Under the pieces are notes generated by a model that saw nothing but the letters and a program-made list of their open reading frames with translations, did not search any database and was not told where the DNA came from. From Micromonospora chokoriensis (lineage in GTDB: Bacteria > Actinomycetota > Actinomycetes > Mycobacteriales > Micromonosporaceae), in the NCBI RefSeq assembly GCF_900091505.1, contig NZ_LT607409.1:4278001-4342000 (forward strand): a stretch of 64,000 bases of DNA, written 5' to 3'. A program made the translations under genes and the position numbers. This document shows, piece by piece, positions 16,230-23,526 of the stretch; positions within the stretch are counted from its first letter, which is position 1; each line of letters begins with the position of its first letter.

Positions 16230-16444
16230 CTACTCACAACCCGATCAAGCCAGCGTGGACGTGCGGCGGGTGTGCGGGAGAGTGGCCATGCCACACCCGT
16301 CGCCGAGAGCTGCGAGCCGAGTACGACCGTGCCCCGGTGTCACTGGCCCTCTACCTGGCCGCCCAACTGGTCGACGCCGCCCAGGATCTGGTCTACGTTC
16401 CCGCCGGCAACCTGTATCACCGCTTCCTCGGCTGGGCGCGATGA
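16226..16444 (+). CDS. Small protein with Cys motif, unknown function
   Basis: A 72-aa protein: TCGGCAGEWPCHTRR near the N-terminus, then a helix RAPVSLALYLAAQLVDAAQD, then GNLYHRFLGWAR. The CxxC...C spacing is like the Cys motif of the previous gene (CxCGGELPC), as though both bind a metal through related knuckles. The GTG at 16226 overlaps the previous stop by four bases; an ATG 63 bases upstream is possible but lies inside the previous gene. I do not recognise it. Confidence 0.6.
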   Translation: MTTHNPIKPAWTCGGCAGEWPCHTRRRELRAEYDRAPVSLALYLAAQLVDAAQDLVYVPAGNLYHRFLGWAR

Positions 16445-16614
16445 GCATCCTGCGGTCGGGTGACGAAAAGTTCCACTACAGCGACGGCTCGCACAGGTGG
16501 ATCCCGCCGGACCCGGAGTACGACCAGGAGGTCTGGGACGAGCAGGTTCGCCAGCACAAGCACGGCCACCTCAGAAACGAGCGCCCGAAGATTCGCATCC
16601 AGCGCCTCGTTTGA
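16441..16614 (+). CDS. Small acidic/basic protein, unknown function
   Basis: A 57-aa hydrophilic protein, starting MSILRSGDEKFHYSDGSHRW and ending RNERPKIRIQRLV. The ATG overlaps the stop of the previous gene (ATGA), the third consecutive four-base overlap. It is the last gene of the chain and is followed by a strong hairpin. No domain is recognised. Its placement makes it part of the same functional unit as the two small Cys-containing proteins. Confidence 0.6.
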   Translation: MSILRSGDEKFHYSDGSHRWIPPDPEYDQEVWDEQVRQHKHGHLRNERPKIRIQRLV

Positions 16615-16641
16615 AGTCAGCAGTACAGCGGCGAAGTGCAG

Positions 16642-16682
16642 CGCGAGGGCCGGACCGGTTCCCCTCCGGTCCGACCCTCGCG
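16642..16682 (+). terminator. Strong hairpin after small-gene operon
   Basis: The arms are CGCGAGGG, a mismatch, then CGGACCGG on the left and the matching CCGGTCCG, mismatch, CCCTCGCG on the right, around a 7-base loop. It begins 28 bp after the last small gene. There is no U-run, as is usual for terminators in very GC-rich actinobacteria. Confidence 0.75.
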
Positions 16683-16693
16683 AACGGTCCGCG

Positions 16694-16918
16694 CTAGGCG
16701 CGGGTCCTGCGCTGCCGGACGATCAGCAGCAGAGTGGCGCCGAGGAGCACCGCCAGCACGCCAGCGCCCATCCATCCGCCGATCGGGAACGACTCACCGA
16801 TCACCGGCCCGATGGCCTCGTCGACCGCCGCCCAGCACGGGATTGAGCCGGCATCACGCCCCCGTTGGTTCTGATGTGCCAGGGGAGCATATAGGGGCAT
16901 AAGCACAGTTATGCCCAT
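16694..16918 (-). CDS. Possible small membrane protein or gene remnant
   Basis: A 74-aa frame ending in a single hydrophobic segment (MGAGVLAVLLGATLLLIV) and a basic tail RQRRTRA, the layout of a C-terminal membrane anchor. The first half has no recognisable fold. It could be the 3' remnant of a surface-protein gene or a genuine small membrane protein. Upstream sequence contains GGGCATAA (16895-16902) inverted at 16909-16916. I am not confident it is expressed. Confidence 0.3.
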   Translation of the reverse strand: MGITVLMPLYAPLAHQNQRGRDAGSIPCWAAVDEAIGPVIGESFPIGGWMGAGVLAVLLGATLLLIVRQRRTRA

Positions 16919-17010
16919 TTTGTCCGAAATGGAGATCAGTGGGGACGGCTTCGAACCGCGCACACCGTAGCGCCGTGTTTATGATCGACGACCCCGACCG
17001 GGGTGGAGAC

Positions 17011-17030
17011 GCCGGACCGTCGGGTCCGGC
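17011..17030 (+). promoter_or_regulatory. Hairpin in leader of the seven-gene operon
   Basis: GCCGGACC (17011-17018) and GGTCCGGC (17023-17030) form an 8-bp stem with a 4-base loop, ending 26 bases before the first GTG of the operon. A smaller CCCCGACCGGGG hairpin precedes it at about 17002. A -10-like TATGAT lies at 16980-16985. Two hairpins in a short leader could modulate expression. Confidence 0.4.
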
Positions 17031-17056
17031 CGGAGCAGGAGACGAGGTGTGCGACG

Positions 17057-18040
17057 GTGAACCGCGAGGCGTACGCCTGCTGGGTGCGCGAGCCCGGCGC
17101 GGCGGAGATCCGCCGGGTGACGCTGCCCGTCCCCGGGCCCGACGAGGTCCTGGTCCGAGCTCGCTACTCCGGCGTCAGCCGGGGCACCGAGACGTTGGTC
17201 TTCGCCGGCCGGGTGCCCCCCGACCAGTACGCCGCGATGCGCGCGCCCTTTCAGGACGGTGACTTCCCCGGCCCGGTGAAGTACGGCTACCTCAGTGTCG
17301 GCGTGGTCGAGCAGGGCCCCGCCGACCTGCTCGGTCGCACGGTGTTCTGCCTGCACCCGCACCAGAGCGCGTACGTCGTGCCGGCCACCGCCGTGGTGCC
17401 CGTGCCGGACAGCGTGCCTCCCGCCCGGGCGGTGCTCGCCGGCACTGTGGAGACCGCCGTCAACGCGCTGTGGGACGCCGCGCCGCTGATCGGCGACCGC
17501 GTCACCGTCATCGGTGCGGGCATGGTGGGCTGCTGTGTCGCCGCGCTGCTCGCCCGGTACCCGGGCGTGGACGTCCAGCTGGTCGACACCGACGCCCGTC
17601 GGGCCGGGGTGGCCGGCGCGCTCGGCGTCGAGTTCGCCCAACCGGCCGACGCGCGCGGCGACCGTGACCTCGTCGTGCACGCCAGCGCCACCGGCGCCGG
17701 CCTGCAACGGTCGCTGGACCTGCTCGCGCCGGAGGGCACAGTGGTCGAGCTGAGCTGGTACGGCGACCGCCCGGTGCAGGTGTCGCTGGGTGGGTCGTTC
17801 CACTCGGGCCGGCTGACCGTACGCAGCAGTCAGGTCGGCATGGTCGCGCCCGCCCGGCGGGGACGACGCAGCTACGCCGACCGGCTGGCGCTGGCCCTGG
17901 ACCTGCTCGACGACCCGGCCTTCGACGCCCTGATCACCGGGGCGTCCCGGTTCACGGAGCTGCCCGACGTGCTTGCCCGACTGAGCACGGGCGACCTGCC
18001 CGCGCTCTGCCACCTCATCACCTACGACGACGGGGAGTGA
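17057..18040 (+). CDS. Medium-chain dehydrogenase-like protein
   Basis: A 327-aa protein of the MDR (zinc alcohol dehydrogenase) superfamily. An N-terminal GroES-like fold (LVRARYSGVSRGTETLVFAG) and a Rossmann domain with VIGAGMVGCCVAALLAR. The usual catalytic Cys/His zinc ligands are not evident: the position after the first strand reads YSGVSRGTE rather than a GICGTD type, so it may be zinc-free. It heads a seven-gene unit, and its stop overlaps the next GTG (GTGA). Similar proteins in comparable actinobacterial clusters are of unknown substrate. Confidence 0.78.
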   Translation: MNREAYACWVREPGAAEIRRVTLPVPGPDEVLVRARYSGVSRGTETLVFAGRVPPDQYAAMRAPFQDGDFPGPVKYGYLSVGVVEQGPADLLGRTVFCLHPHQSAYVVPATAVVPVPDSVPPARAVLAGTVETAVNALWDAAPLIGDRVTVIGAGMVGCCVAALLARYPGVDVQLVDTDARRAGVAGALGVEFAQPADARGDRDLVVHASATGAGLQRSLDLLAPEGTVVELSWYGDRPVQVSLGGSFHSGRLTVRSSQVGMVAPARRGRRSYADRLALALDLLDDPAFDALITGASRFTELPDVLARLSTGDLPALCHLITYDDGE

Positions 18041-18441
18041 CAGTGTTCAGCGTGACCGTTCGGGATCACATCATGATCGCCCACAGTTTCCGGGGCGAGG
18101 TGTTCGGCCCGGCCCAACGTCTGCACGGTGCGACGTTCGTGGTGGACGCGACGTTCCGCCGGCCCGACCTGGACGCCGACGGCATCGTGGTCGACATCGG
18201 CCTGGCCACCGAGCAGCTGAGGGCCGTACTGGGCGAGCTGACCTACCGCAACCTGGACGACGAGCCGGCCTTCGCCGGGCTGAACACCACCACCGAGGTG
18301 CTGGCCCGCACGATCGCGGACCGGCTGGTCGAGCGCGTGCAGGCCGGCGACCTGGGAGCGGGAGCGCGGGACCTGACCGGCATCACCGTCACCCTGCACG
18401 AGTCGCACATCGCCTGGGCCAGCTACGAGCGGTCGCTGTGA
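18037..18441 (+). CDS. PTPS/QueD homologue lacking catalytic residues
   Basis: A 134-aa T-fold protein of the 6-pyruvoyltetrahydropterin synthase/QueD family. His16 (AHSF) and His30 (RLHG) match two zinc ligands of QueD. The third ligand of the HGH motif is Ala32, the catalytic Cys position is Ala26, and the Asp-His dyad reads Asp-Asp (74-75). Glu122 (HES), which anchors the pterin in the family, is kept. It should bind a pterin-like ligand but not do the normal reaction. From memory, the S. coelicolor homologue SCO6650 was shown crystallographically to have the same losses and no PTPS activity. Confidence 0.82.
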   Translation: MTVFSVTVRDHIMIAHSFRGEVFGPAQRLHGATFVVDATFRRPDLDADGIVVDIGLATEQLRAVLGELTYRNLDDEPAFAGLNTTTEVLARTIADRLVERVQAGDLGAGARDLTGITVTLHESHIAWASYERSL

Positions 18442-19520
18442 TCGATGCCGGGCGGGCGGCGCCCGCCGACGGGTCGGACACGACCGGCCGTTCGGTGTAC
18501 GTCGTCCTGCCCGGCGACATCGACGATCCGGCAGCTCCCAGCGGGGGCAACACCTACGACCGGCGGATCTGCGCCGGGCTCGGCGCGCAGGGCTGGTCGG
18601 TGCGCGAGCACCCGGTGCCCGGCGCGTGGCCGGACCCCGACCCGCTCGACCGGGCGAAGCTGGCCGGCGTCCTCGCCGCCCTGCCCGACGACGGCGTGGT
18701 GCTGCTCGACGGCCTGATCGCCTCGACGGTGCCGGACCTGCTCGTCCCGCACGCCCGCCGGCTGCGCCTGGTCGTCCTCGTGCACCTGCCCCTCGACGAC
18801 GAGGCGGAGGCCCGCGCACTGGCCACCGCGCGGGCCGTGGTGACCACCAGCGAGTGGACCCGCCGCCACCTCGTCACCCGCCACCCGACCCTCGCCGACC
18901 GCGTCCGGGCCGCGCCGCCCGGGGTGCGACCGGCGGCGGCGGCACCCGGCTCGGTCACCGGCAAACGGTTGCTCTGCGTCGCGGCGGTCACCCACCACAA
19001 GGGGTACGACGTGCTCGTCGACGCCTTGTCCACGGTGGTCGGGCTGCCCTGGACGATGGTGTGCGCGGGCACCCTGCACCGGGAGCCGGATCTGGTGCGA
19101 CGACTGCGCGAGCGGCTCACCGGCGCGGGCCTCACCGAACGGGTGCGATTCGCGGGTCCGCTGACCGGTGCGGCGCTGGACGCCGCGTACGACGACGCCG
19201 ACCTGCTGGTGCTGCCGTCCAGGGGGGAGACGTACGGCATGGTCGTCACGGAGGCGCTGGCCCGCGGCCTGCCGGTGCTGGCCACCGACGTCGGCGGGCT
19301 TCCGGAGGCGCTCGGGTACGCGCCCGACGGGGACCGGCCGGGCCTGCTGGTCGCGCCCGACGACGCGGCCGCGCTGGCCGGGGCGTTGATCAGGTGGTTG
19401 ACCGACGACGCGCTACGCGTCCGGCTGCGGCGGGCCGCCCTGGCCCGGCGCGACACCCTGACCGACTGGCCGGTGACCACCGCGTTGCTGGCCGCCGCGC
19501 TGGAGGAGGTGGCGGGATGA
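18438..19520 (+). CDS. Glycosyltransferase, GT4-like (GT-B fold)
   Basis: A 360-aa retaining-type glycosyltransferase. The C-terminal donor domain has VAAVTHHKGYDVLVDAL (about 180) and the EX7E motif in RGETYGMVVTEALARG (about 270), followed by LPVLATDVGGLPEAL. The N-terminal domain begins VYVVLPGDIDDPAAPSGGN. Donors in this family are nucleotide sugars. The GTG overlaps the PTPS-like gene by four bases and its stop overlaps the methyltransferase ATG by four. Its place in the operon implies glycosylation of a pathway intermediate or of a carrier lipid. Confidence 0.85.
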   Translation: MIDAGRAAPADGSDTTGRSVYVVLPGDIDDPAAPSGGNTYDRRICAGLGAQGWSVREHPVPGAWPDPDPLDRAKLAGVLAALPDDGVVLLDGLIASTVPDLLVPHARRLRLVVLVHLPLDDEAEARALATARAVVTTSEWTRRHLVTRHPTLADRVRAAPPGVRPAAAAPGSVTGKRLLCVAAVTHHKGYDVLVDALSTVVGLPWTMVCAGTLHREPDLVRRLRERLTGAGLTERVRFAGPLTGAALDAAYDDADLLVLPSRGETYGMVVTEALARGLPVLATDVGGLPEALGYAPDGDRPGLLVAPDDAAALAGALIRWLTDDALRVRLRRAALARRDTLTDWPVTTALLAAALEEVAG

Positions 19521-20335
19521 CCGTCGAGGAGACCCTGTCGTTCGCCGACTGGCTGCGCCTGCGCGAGCCGGCCGACGCGGCGGCGCGGGCCGAGGACCTG
19601 CTGGACGCCGTCCGCCCCCGGCTGGCCGGTGCGACCCCGACGGTGATCCACGACCTGGGCAGCGGCACCGGCTCGATGTGCCGTTGGGTGGCCGCCCGCC
19701 TACCCGGCCCACAGCACTGGGTGCTGCACGACCGGGACGCGGAGCTGCTCGCCCGGGTCGCCGAGGGCATGGCCGGGGTGGTCGCCGCCGACGGCGCGCC
19801 GGTGACCGTCAGCACCCGCTGCGGTGACCTCACCCGGCTCGACGCCGCCGACCTGGCCGACGCCTCCCTGGTCACCGCGTCCGCTCTGTTGGACATGCTC
19901 ACCGCCGACGAGATCGAACGGGTGGTGGCCGCCTGTGTCGGCCGGCCCACCCTCTTCGCCGTCTCGGTGACCGGGCGCGTCCTGCTCACCCCGGCGGACC
20001 CGCTGGACGCCGAGGTCGAGGCCGCGTTCAACGAGCACCAGCGGCGGACCGTCGACGGTCGACGACTGCTCGGCCCGGACGCCGTGGCCGCCACCGTCGC
20101 CGCGTTCGCCCGCCACGGCGTCGACGTGCGGGAACGGCCCAGCCCGTGGCGGCTCGGCCCGGAGCAGGCCGACCTGGCCGCCGAGTGGCTGCGGGGTTGG
20201 CTGGGCGCGGCGTGCGAGCAGCGCCCCGAGCTGGCCGGCCCGGCCCGGGCGTACGCCCGTCGTCGGTTGGACGAGGCGGCGGCCGGACAGCTCACCGTGC
20301 TGGTCGAGCACAGTGACCTCCTCGCCGGTGGATGA
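19517..20335 (+). CDS. SAM-dependent methyltransferase
   Basis: A 272-aa class I methyltransferase-like protein. Motif I is IHDLGSGTGSMCRWVA (about 44-59), an acidic loop HDRD follows strand 2, and ASALLDMLTADEIERVV follows strand 4. The ATG overlaps the glycosyltransferase stop (ATGA). Downstream, 66 bp separate it from the membrane-protein gene, the only sizeable gap in the operon. The acceptor is unknown; O- or N-methylation of a GTP-derived or sugar intermediate is possible from context. Confidence 0.82.
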   Translation: MTVEETLSFADWLRLREPADAAARAEDLLDAVRPRLAGATPTVIHDLGSGTGSMCRWVAARLPGPQHWVLHDRDAELLARVAEGMAGVVAADGAPVTVSTRCGDLTRLDAADLADASLVTASALLDMLTADEIERVVAACVGRPTLFAVSVTGRVLLTPADPLDAEVEAAFNEHQRRTVDGRRLLGPDAVAATVAAFARHGVDVRERPSPWRLGPEQADLAAEWLRGWLGAACEQRPELAGPARAYARRRLDEAAAGQLTVLVEHSDLLAGG

Positions 20336-20401
20336 ACCGTTCACGCCCTGGGTACGTGGACTAGGGCAAGTGGACGATCTTCAAGGGGAGGGCCGACGCC
20401 G

Positions 20402-21340
20402 ATGTTCTGGGCCTGGGCACGAGTGGTCGGTGGGGTGGGTCTGCTCGCCGTCCTGGTGTGGCAGGTGGGCAGCGGCCCGTTCCTCGCCGGGGTGCGGCTG
20501 ATCGACGCGCCCGCGTTGGGCGCGGCGCTGGCCATCGGGGTGCTCACCACTGTCTGCGCCGCCTGGCGGTGGAGTCTGGTCGCCGGCGGCCTCGGCGTAC
20601 GGCTGCCGCTGGCGACAGCTGTGGCGCACTGCTACCGGGCGGTGTTCCTCAACGCCACCCTGCCGGGCGGGATGCTCGGCGACGTGCACCGGGCGGTACG
20701 CCACGGCCGAGACGCCGGTGACGTGAGCCGGGGCATCCGCGCGGTGGTGTGGGAACGTACCGCCGGGCAGGTGGTCCTGGTCGGCGTCGCGCTGGTGGTG
20801 CTCGCGGCCTTCCCGTCGCCCGTGCGGCAGTATCTGCCGCTCGCCGCCGCGGTGCTGGTCGGAGGCGGGCTGGTCGCCGTGCTGGTGGCCCGGGTCGTGC
20901 CGAACGCCGGCCCCTCCCGGTGGGCACGGGCGCTGCGTACCGCCGTGGCGGACGTGCGCGCCGGCCTGCTGGCCCGGCGGACCTGGCTCGGCGTGTTGGT
21001 CGCCTCCGCGGTGATGGTCGCCGGTCATCTCGCCACCTTCCTGGTGGCGGCACGGACCGCCGGGTCGGACGCCCCCCTGTCGCGGCTGCTGCCGTTGACA
21101 CTGCTGGCCCTGCTCGCCATGGGCCTGCCGTTGAACGTCGCCGGCTTCGGGCCCCGCGAGGGGGTGGCCGCGTGGGTGTTCGGCGCGGCCGGGCTCAGCG
21201 CGGCCGAGGGTGTCGCGACCGCGACCGTCTACGGCGCACTGGTGTTGGTCGCCAGCCTGCCCGGAGCCGCCGTGCTGCTGGCCCGGCGATCCCGGACCCC
21301 GGCCCCCGCCCGGGAAGCCGCCTCCGCTGGCGGGTGTTGA
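20402..21340 (+). CDS. Polytopic membrane protein, LPG-synthase TM / UPF0104-like
   Basis: A 312-aa integral membrane protein with about eight hydrophobic segments. It shows the pattern of the flippase-like N-terminal domain of lysylphosphatidylglycerol synthases (TTVCAAWRWSLVAGGLGV, LNATLPGGMLGDVHRAVRHG, PLNVAGFGPREGVAAWVFG). No aminoacyl transferase domain follows. Members near glycosyltransferases are thought to move lipid-linked sugars or act with membrane glycosyltransferases. Its presence suggests the pathway product, or a carrier, is at the membrane. Confidence 0.75.
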   Translation: MFWAWARVVGGVGLLAVLVWQVGSGPFLAGVRLIDAPALGAALAIGVLTTVCAAWRWSLVAGGLGVRLPLATAVAHCYRAVFLNATLPGGMLGDVHRAVRHGRDAGDVSRGIRAVVWERTAGQVVLVGVALVVLAAFPSPVRQYLPLAAAVLVGGGLVAVLVARVVPNAGPSRWARALRTAVADVRAGLLARRTWLGVLVASAVMVAGHLATFLVAARTAGSDAPLSRLLPLTLLALLAMGLPLNVAGFGPREGVAAWVFGAAGLSAAEGVATATVYGALVLVASLPGAAVLLARRSRTPAPAREAASAGGC

Positions 21341-21397
21341 GTGGGTGGTGAGACGAACGCGTCACCGTGTGTCGGTGACGCCGGACAGAGGAGTCCC

Positions 21398-22072
21398 ATG
21401 CCCGAAGCATTGCCGGTAGCCACGATCCGTACGCAGGTCACGGTGCCGCTGACGTTCCCCAACGGCTACGCCACGACCGCGCGGGTGTTCACCTTCAAGG
21501 GTCTGGTGGACGGTCGGGAGCACCTGGCCTTCGGCCTGGGCGACTGGGCGGGCGCACTGGACCGGCTCGCCGGCGGCGGAGAGCCCCCGCTGGTCCGCCC
21601 GCACAGCGAGTGCCTGACCGGCGACGTGTTCGGCAGCCAACGCTGCGACTGCGGGCCGCAGTTGCACGAGGCGGTGCAGAGGATCGCCGAGACCGGAGGT
21701 TTCCTGCTCTACCTGCGGCAGGAGGGCCGGGGCATCGGCCTGTACGCCAAACTCGACGCGTACGCGTTGCAGGACGCCGGGCTGGACACCTACCAGGCCA
21801 ACGTGGCGCTGGGGCGCGGCGAGGACGAGCGGGACTACACGGTCGCCGCGCAGATGCTGGCCACGCTGGGCGTGCCGCGGGTCCGACTGCTCAGCAGCAA
21901 CCCCGACAAGGCCGAGCAGTTGACGCGGTTGGGCGTGGACGTCGCCGAACGGGTGCCCACCAGCGTGTTCCTGTCCCCGGCCAACGCCGGTTACCTGGCG
22001 GCCAAGGCGGCCAAGGCCGAGGCGGCGGAAGCGCTCACGACCCGCACCTCCGACCGGCCCGCCTCCCGATGA
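21398..22072 (+). CDS. ribA: GTP cyclohydrolase II
   Basis: A 224-aa single-domain GTP cyclohydrolase II, which opens GTP with release of formate and pyrophosphate. Zinc ligands Cys72, Cys83 and Cys85 lie in ECLTGDVFGSQRCDCG, and the phosphate/catalytic motif RQEGRGIGLYAK is present. Tyr122 (DAYALQD) corresponds to E. coli Tyr105; it is intact, unlike the S. coelicolor paralogue I recall (SCO6655, Met) that stops at the formylated product. No DHBP synthase domain is fused, and no ribE/ribH is nearby. The ATG at 21398 has GAGGAG upstream. The next gene overlaps by four bases. Confidence 0.9.
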   Translation: MPEALPVATIRTQVTVPLTFPNGYATTARVFTFKGLVDGREHLAFGLGDWAGALDRLAGGGEPPLVRPHSECLTGDVFGSQRCDCGPQLHEAVQRIAETGGFLLYLRQEGRGIGLYAKLDAYALQDAGLDTYQANVALGRGEDERDYTVAAQMLATLGVPRVRLLSSNPDKAEQLTRLGVDVAERVPTSVFLSPANAGYLAAKAAKAEAAEALTTRTSDRPASR

Positions 22073-22776
22073 GCGGCCGGTCGGAGTCCACGCGGCCGTA
22101 CGTGCTGCTCAGCTGCGCCGCGTCGATCGACGGATACATCGACGACGCCTCCGACCACCGGCTGCTGCTCTCCAACGAGGACGACCTGGACCGGGTCGAC
22201 GCGGTCCGGGCCAGCTGTGACGCGATCCTGGTCGGCGCCGGCACGGTCCGCCGCGACAACCCTCGGCTGCTGGTGCGCTCGGCGGACCGACGTGCCGAAC
22301 GGGTCGCGGGTGGCCGACCCGAGTCGCCCGCCAAGGTCACGGTGACCGCCCAGGGTGACCTGGACCCCACCGCGCGCTTCTTCACCGCCGGCGAGGCGAC
22401 CCGGCTCGTCTACTGCGCCACCGGCGCGGCGGAGAAGACCCGGGAACGCCTCGGCCGCGTGGCCACCGTTGTCGACGCGGGGGAGCCGGTCGACCCCGAC
22501 TGGATGTTGACCGACCTGGCCGCGCGGGGCGTACGGCGGCTGATGGTGGAGGGCGGCGGGACGGTCCACGCCCAGTTCCTCACCGCCGGTCTCGCCGACG
22601 AGCTGCACCTGGTGGTCGCTCCGTTCTTCGTCGGTGACGGGCGGGCGCCCCGGTTCGTCGGCGAGGGTCGTTTCCCCTGGCACCCGGGCCGTCGCGCCCG
22701 GCTCGCCGAGGCCCGCCAGATCGGCGACGTGGTCCTGCTCCGCTACGCCCTCTCCGACCGCTGCCCCGCCGCCTGA
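22069..22776 (+). CDS. RibD C-terminal (DHFR-like) reductase
   Basis: A 235-aa stand-alone reductase domain of the RibD_C/DHFR fold, which in riboflavin synthesis reduces the ribosyl group of the pyrimidine to ribityl with NADPH. Typical features are SIDGYIDD, ILVGAGTVRRDNPRLLVR and LMVEGGGTVHAQFL. No deaminase domain is fused, so the substrate may be the still-aminated GTP cyclohydrolase II product. It is coupled to ribA by an ATGA overlap. It is the last gene of the operon and is followed by inverted repeats. Confidence 0.86.
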   Translation: MSGRSESTRPYVLLSCAASIDGYIDDASDHRLLLSNEDDLDRVDAVRASCDAILVGAGTVRRDNPRLLVRSADRRAERVAGGRPESPAKVTVTAQGDLDPTARFFTAGEATRLVYCATGAAEKTRERLGRVATVVDAGEPVDPDWMLTDLAARGVRRLMVEGGGTVHAQFLTAGLADELHLVVAPFFVGDGRAPRFVGEGRFPWHPGRRARLAEARQIGDVVLLRYALSDRCPAA

Positions 22777-22816
22777 TCGTTCGCGCCGGCTTGCGGGCCG
22801 GAGCGGTATTCACCGC

Positions 22817-22864
22817 GAGCGTGATGCCACTGCGGCATAGTGATGCCACACCGGCATCACGCTC
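22817..22864. repeat. Inverted repeat, 12-bp arms
   Basis: GAGCGTGATGCC (22817-22828) is perfectly inverted at 22853-22864, and the loop holds a second small hairpin (GGCAT...ATGCC). It starts 40 bp beyond the stop of the RibD-like gene and could act as the operon terminator. Confidence 0.75.
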
Positions 22865-22899
22865 AGCGCGATTATCCTGTCGACGGCGACGCCGTCGCG

Positions 22900-22948
22900 A
22901 GATCTTGGACAGTTTCCGTTACGCGTGGACGGAAACTGTCCAAGATCT
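22900..22948. repeat. Perfect 20-bp inverted repeat
   Basis: AGATCTTGGACAGTTTCCGT at 22900-22919 is exactly inverted at 22929-22948 around a 9-base loop. It ends 23 bp before the DinB-like gene start. With the preceding repeat it makes two tandem palindromes in one intergenic region. Arm length and perfection suggest a mobile intergenic element or strong bidirectional terminator. Confidence 0.9.
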
Positions 22949-22971
22949 GCGGTGTCCGGCAGGATAGCCGG

Positions 22972-23526
22972 ATGTCCGTACCTTCCCTTGCCCTCCTGCG
23001 CTGGCAGTTCGACCTGGCCTGGTCGCTGTTCGAGTACCACCTCGACCGACTCGCGCCCGACGACTTCCTCTGGGAGCCTGCCGCGCACTGTTGGTCCGTG
23101 CGGTGTGGCGCTGACGGCAGTTGGACCCCGGACTGGGCCGACACCGAACCCGACCCGATTCCGGTGCCGACGATCGGCTGGCTGACCTGGCACCTGGGCT
23201 GGTGGTGGACGGTCACCATCGATCATCTCCGGGGCCGACCGCCTCGGGAGCGCGTGGATGTCGCATGGCCGGGCGCGGGGGAGCCGGCCGTCGTCTGGCT
23301 GCGGGGGATGCGGACCGAGTGGTTGGGTGTTCTCGACAGTCTCACCGAGACCGACCTCGACAGCGTCGCCCCGTTTCCGTGGCAGAACGACACCGACCAC
23401 ACTGTCACGCACACGATCGGCTGGGTCAACGCCGAGTTGATGAAGAACGTCGCCGAGATCGGTCAGCTCCGGCTGATGCGTGCCGCACAGTCCATCTCTG
23501 CTCACCAGACTCCCGGGAGGTTCTGA
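22972..23526 (+). CDS. DinB-like superfamily protein
   Basis: A 184-aa protein of the DinB/YfiT four-helix fold. LLRWQFDLAWSLFEYHLDRL forms helix 1, LWEPAAHCWSVR follows, then TIGWLTWHLGWWWTVTIDHL and HTIGWVNAELMKNVAEIGQL. The family contains metal-binding thiol transferases (mycothiol- or bacillithiol-dependent), with His residues in helices 2 and 4 as ligands. His residues are present in WHLGW and THTIGW, so metal binding is plausible. It overlaps the next gene by one base (TGATG). Confidence 0.75.
   Translation: MSVPSLALLRWQFDLAWSLFEYHLDRLAPDDFLWEPAAHCWSVRCGADGSWTPDWADTEPDPIPVPTIGWLTWHLGWWWTVTIDHLRGRPPRERVDVAWPGAGEPAVVWLRGMRTEWLGVLDSLTETDLDSVAPFPWQNDTDHTVTHTIGWVNAELMKNVAEIGQLRLMRAAQSISAHQTPGRF

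Noticed and set aside
16940..16975. tRNA-like TTCGAA arm (minus strand), possible attachment site
   Set aside because: No acceptor or anticodon arms can be folded around it and the T stem has mismatches; no integrase is near.
17057..22776. Interpretation of the operon as riboflavin biosynthesis
   Set aside because: Only GTP cyclohydrolase II and a RibD-type reductase are present; lumazine synthase, riboflavin synthase and a deaminase are missing, whereas sugar-transfer and membrane genes are present.
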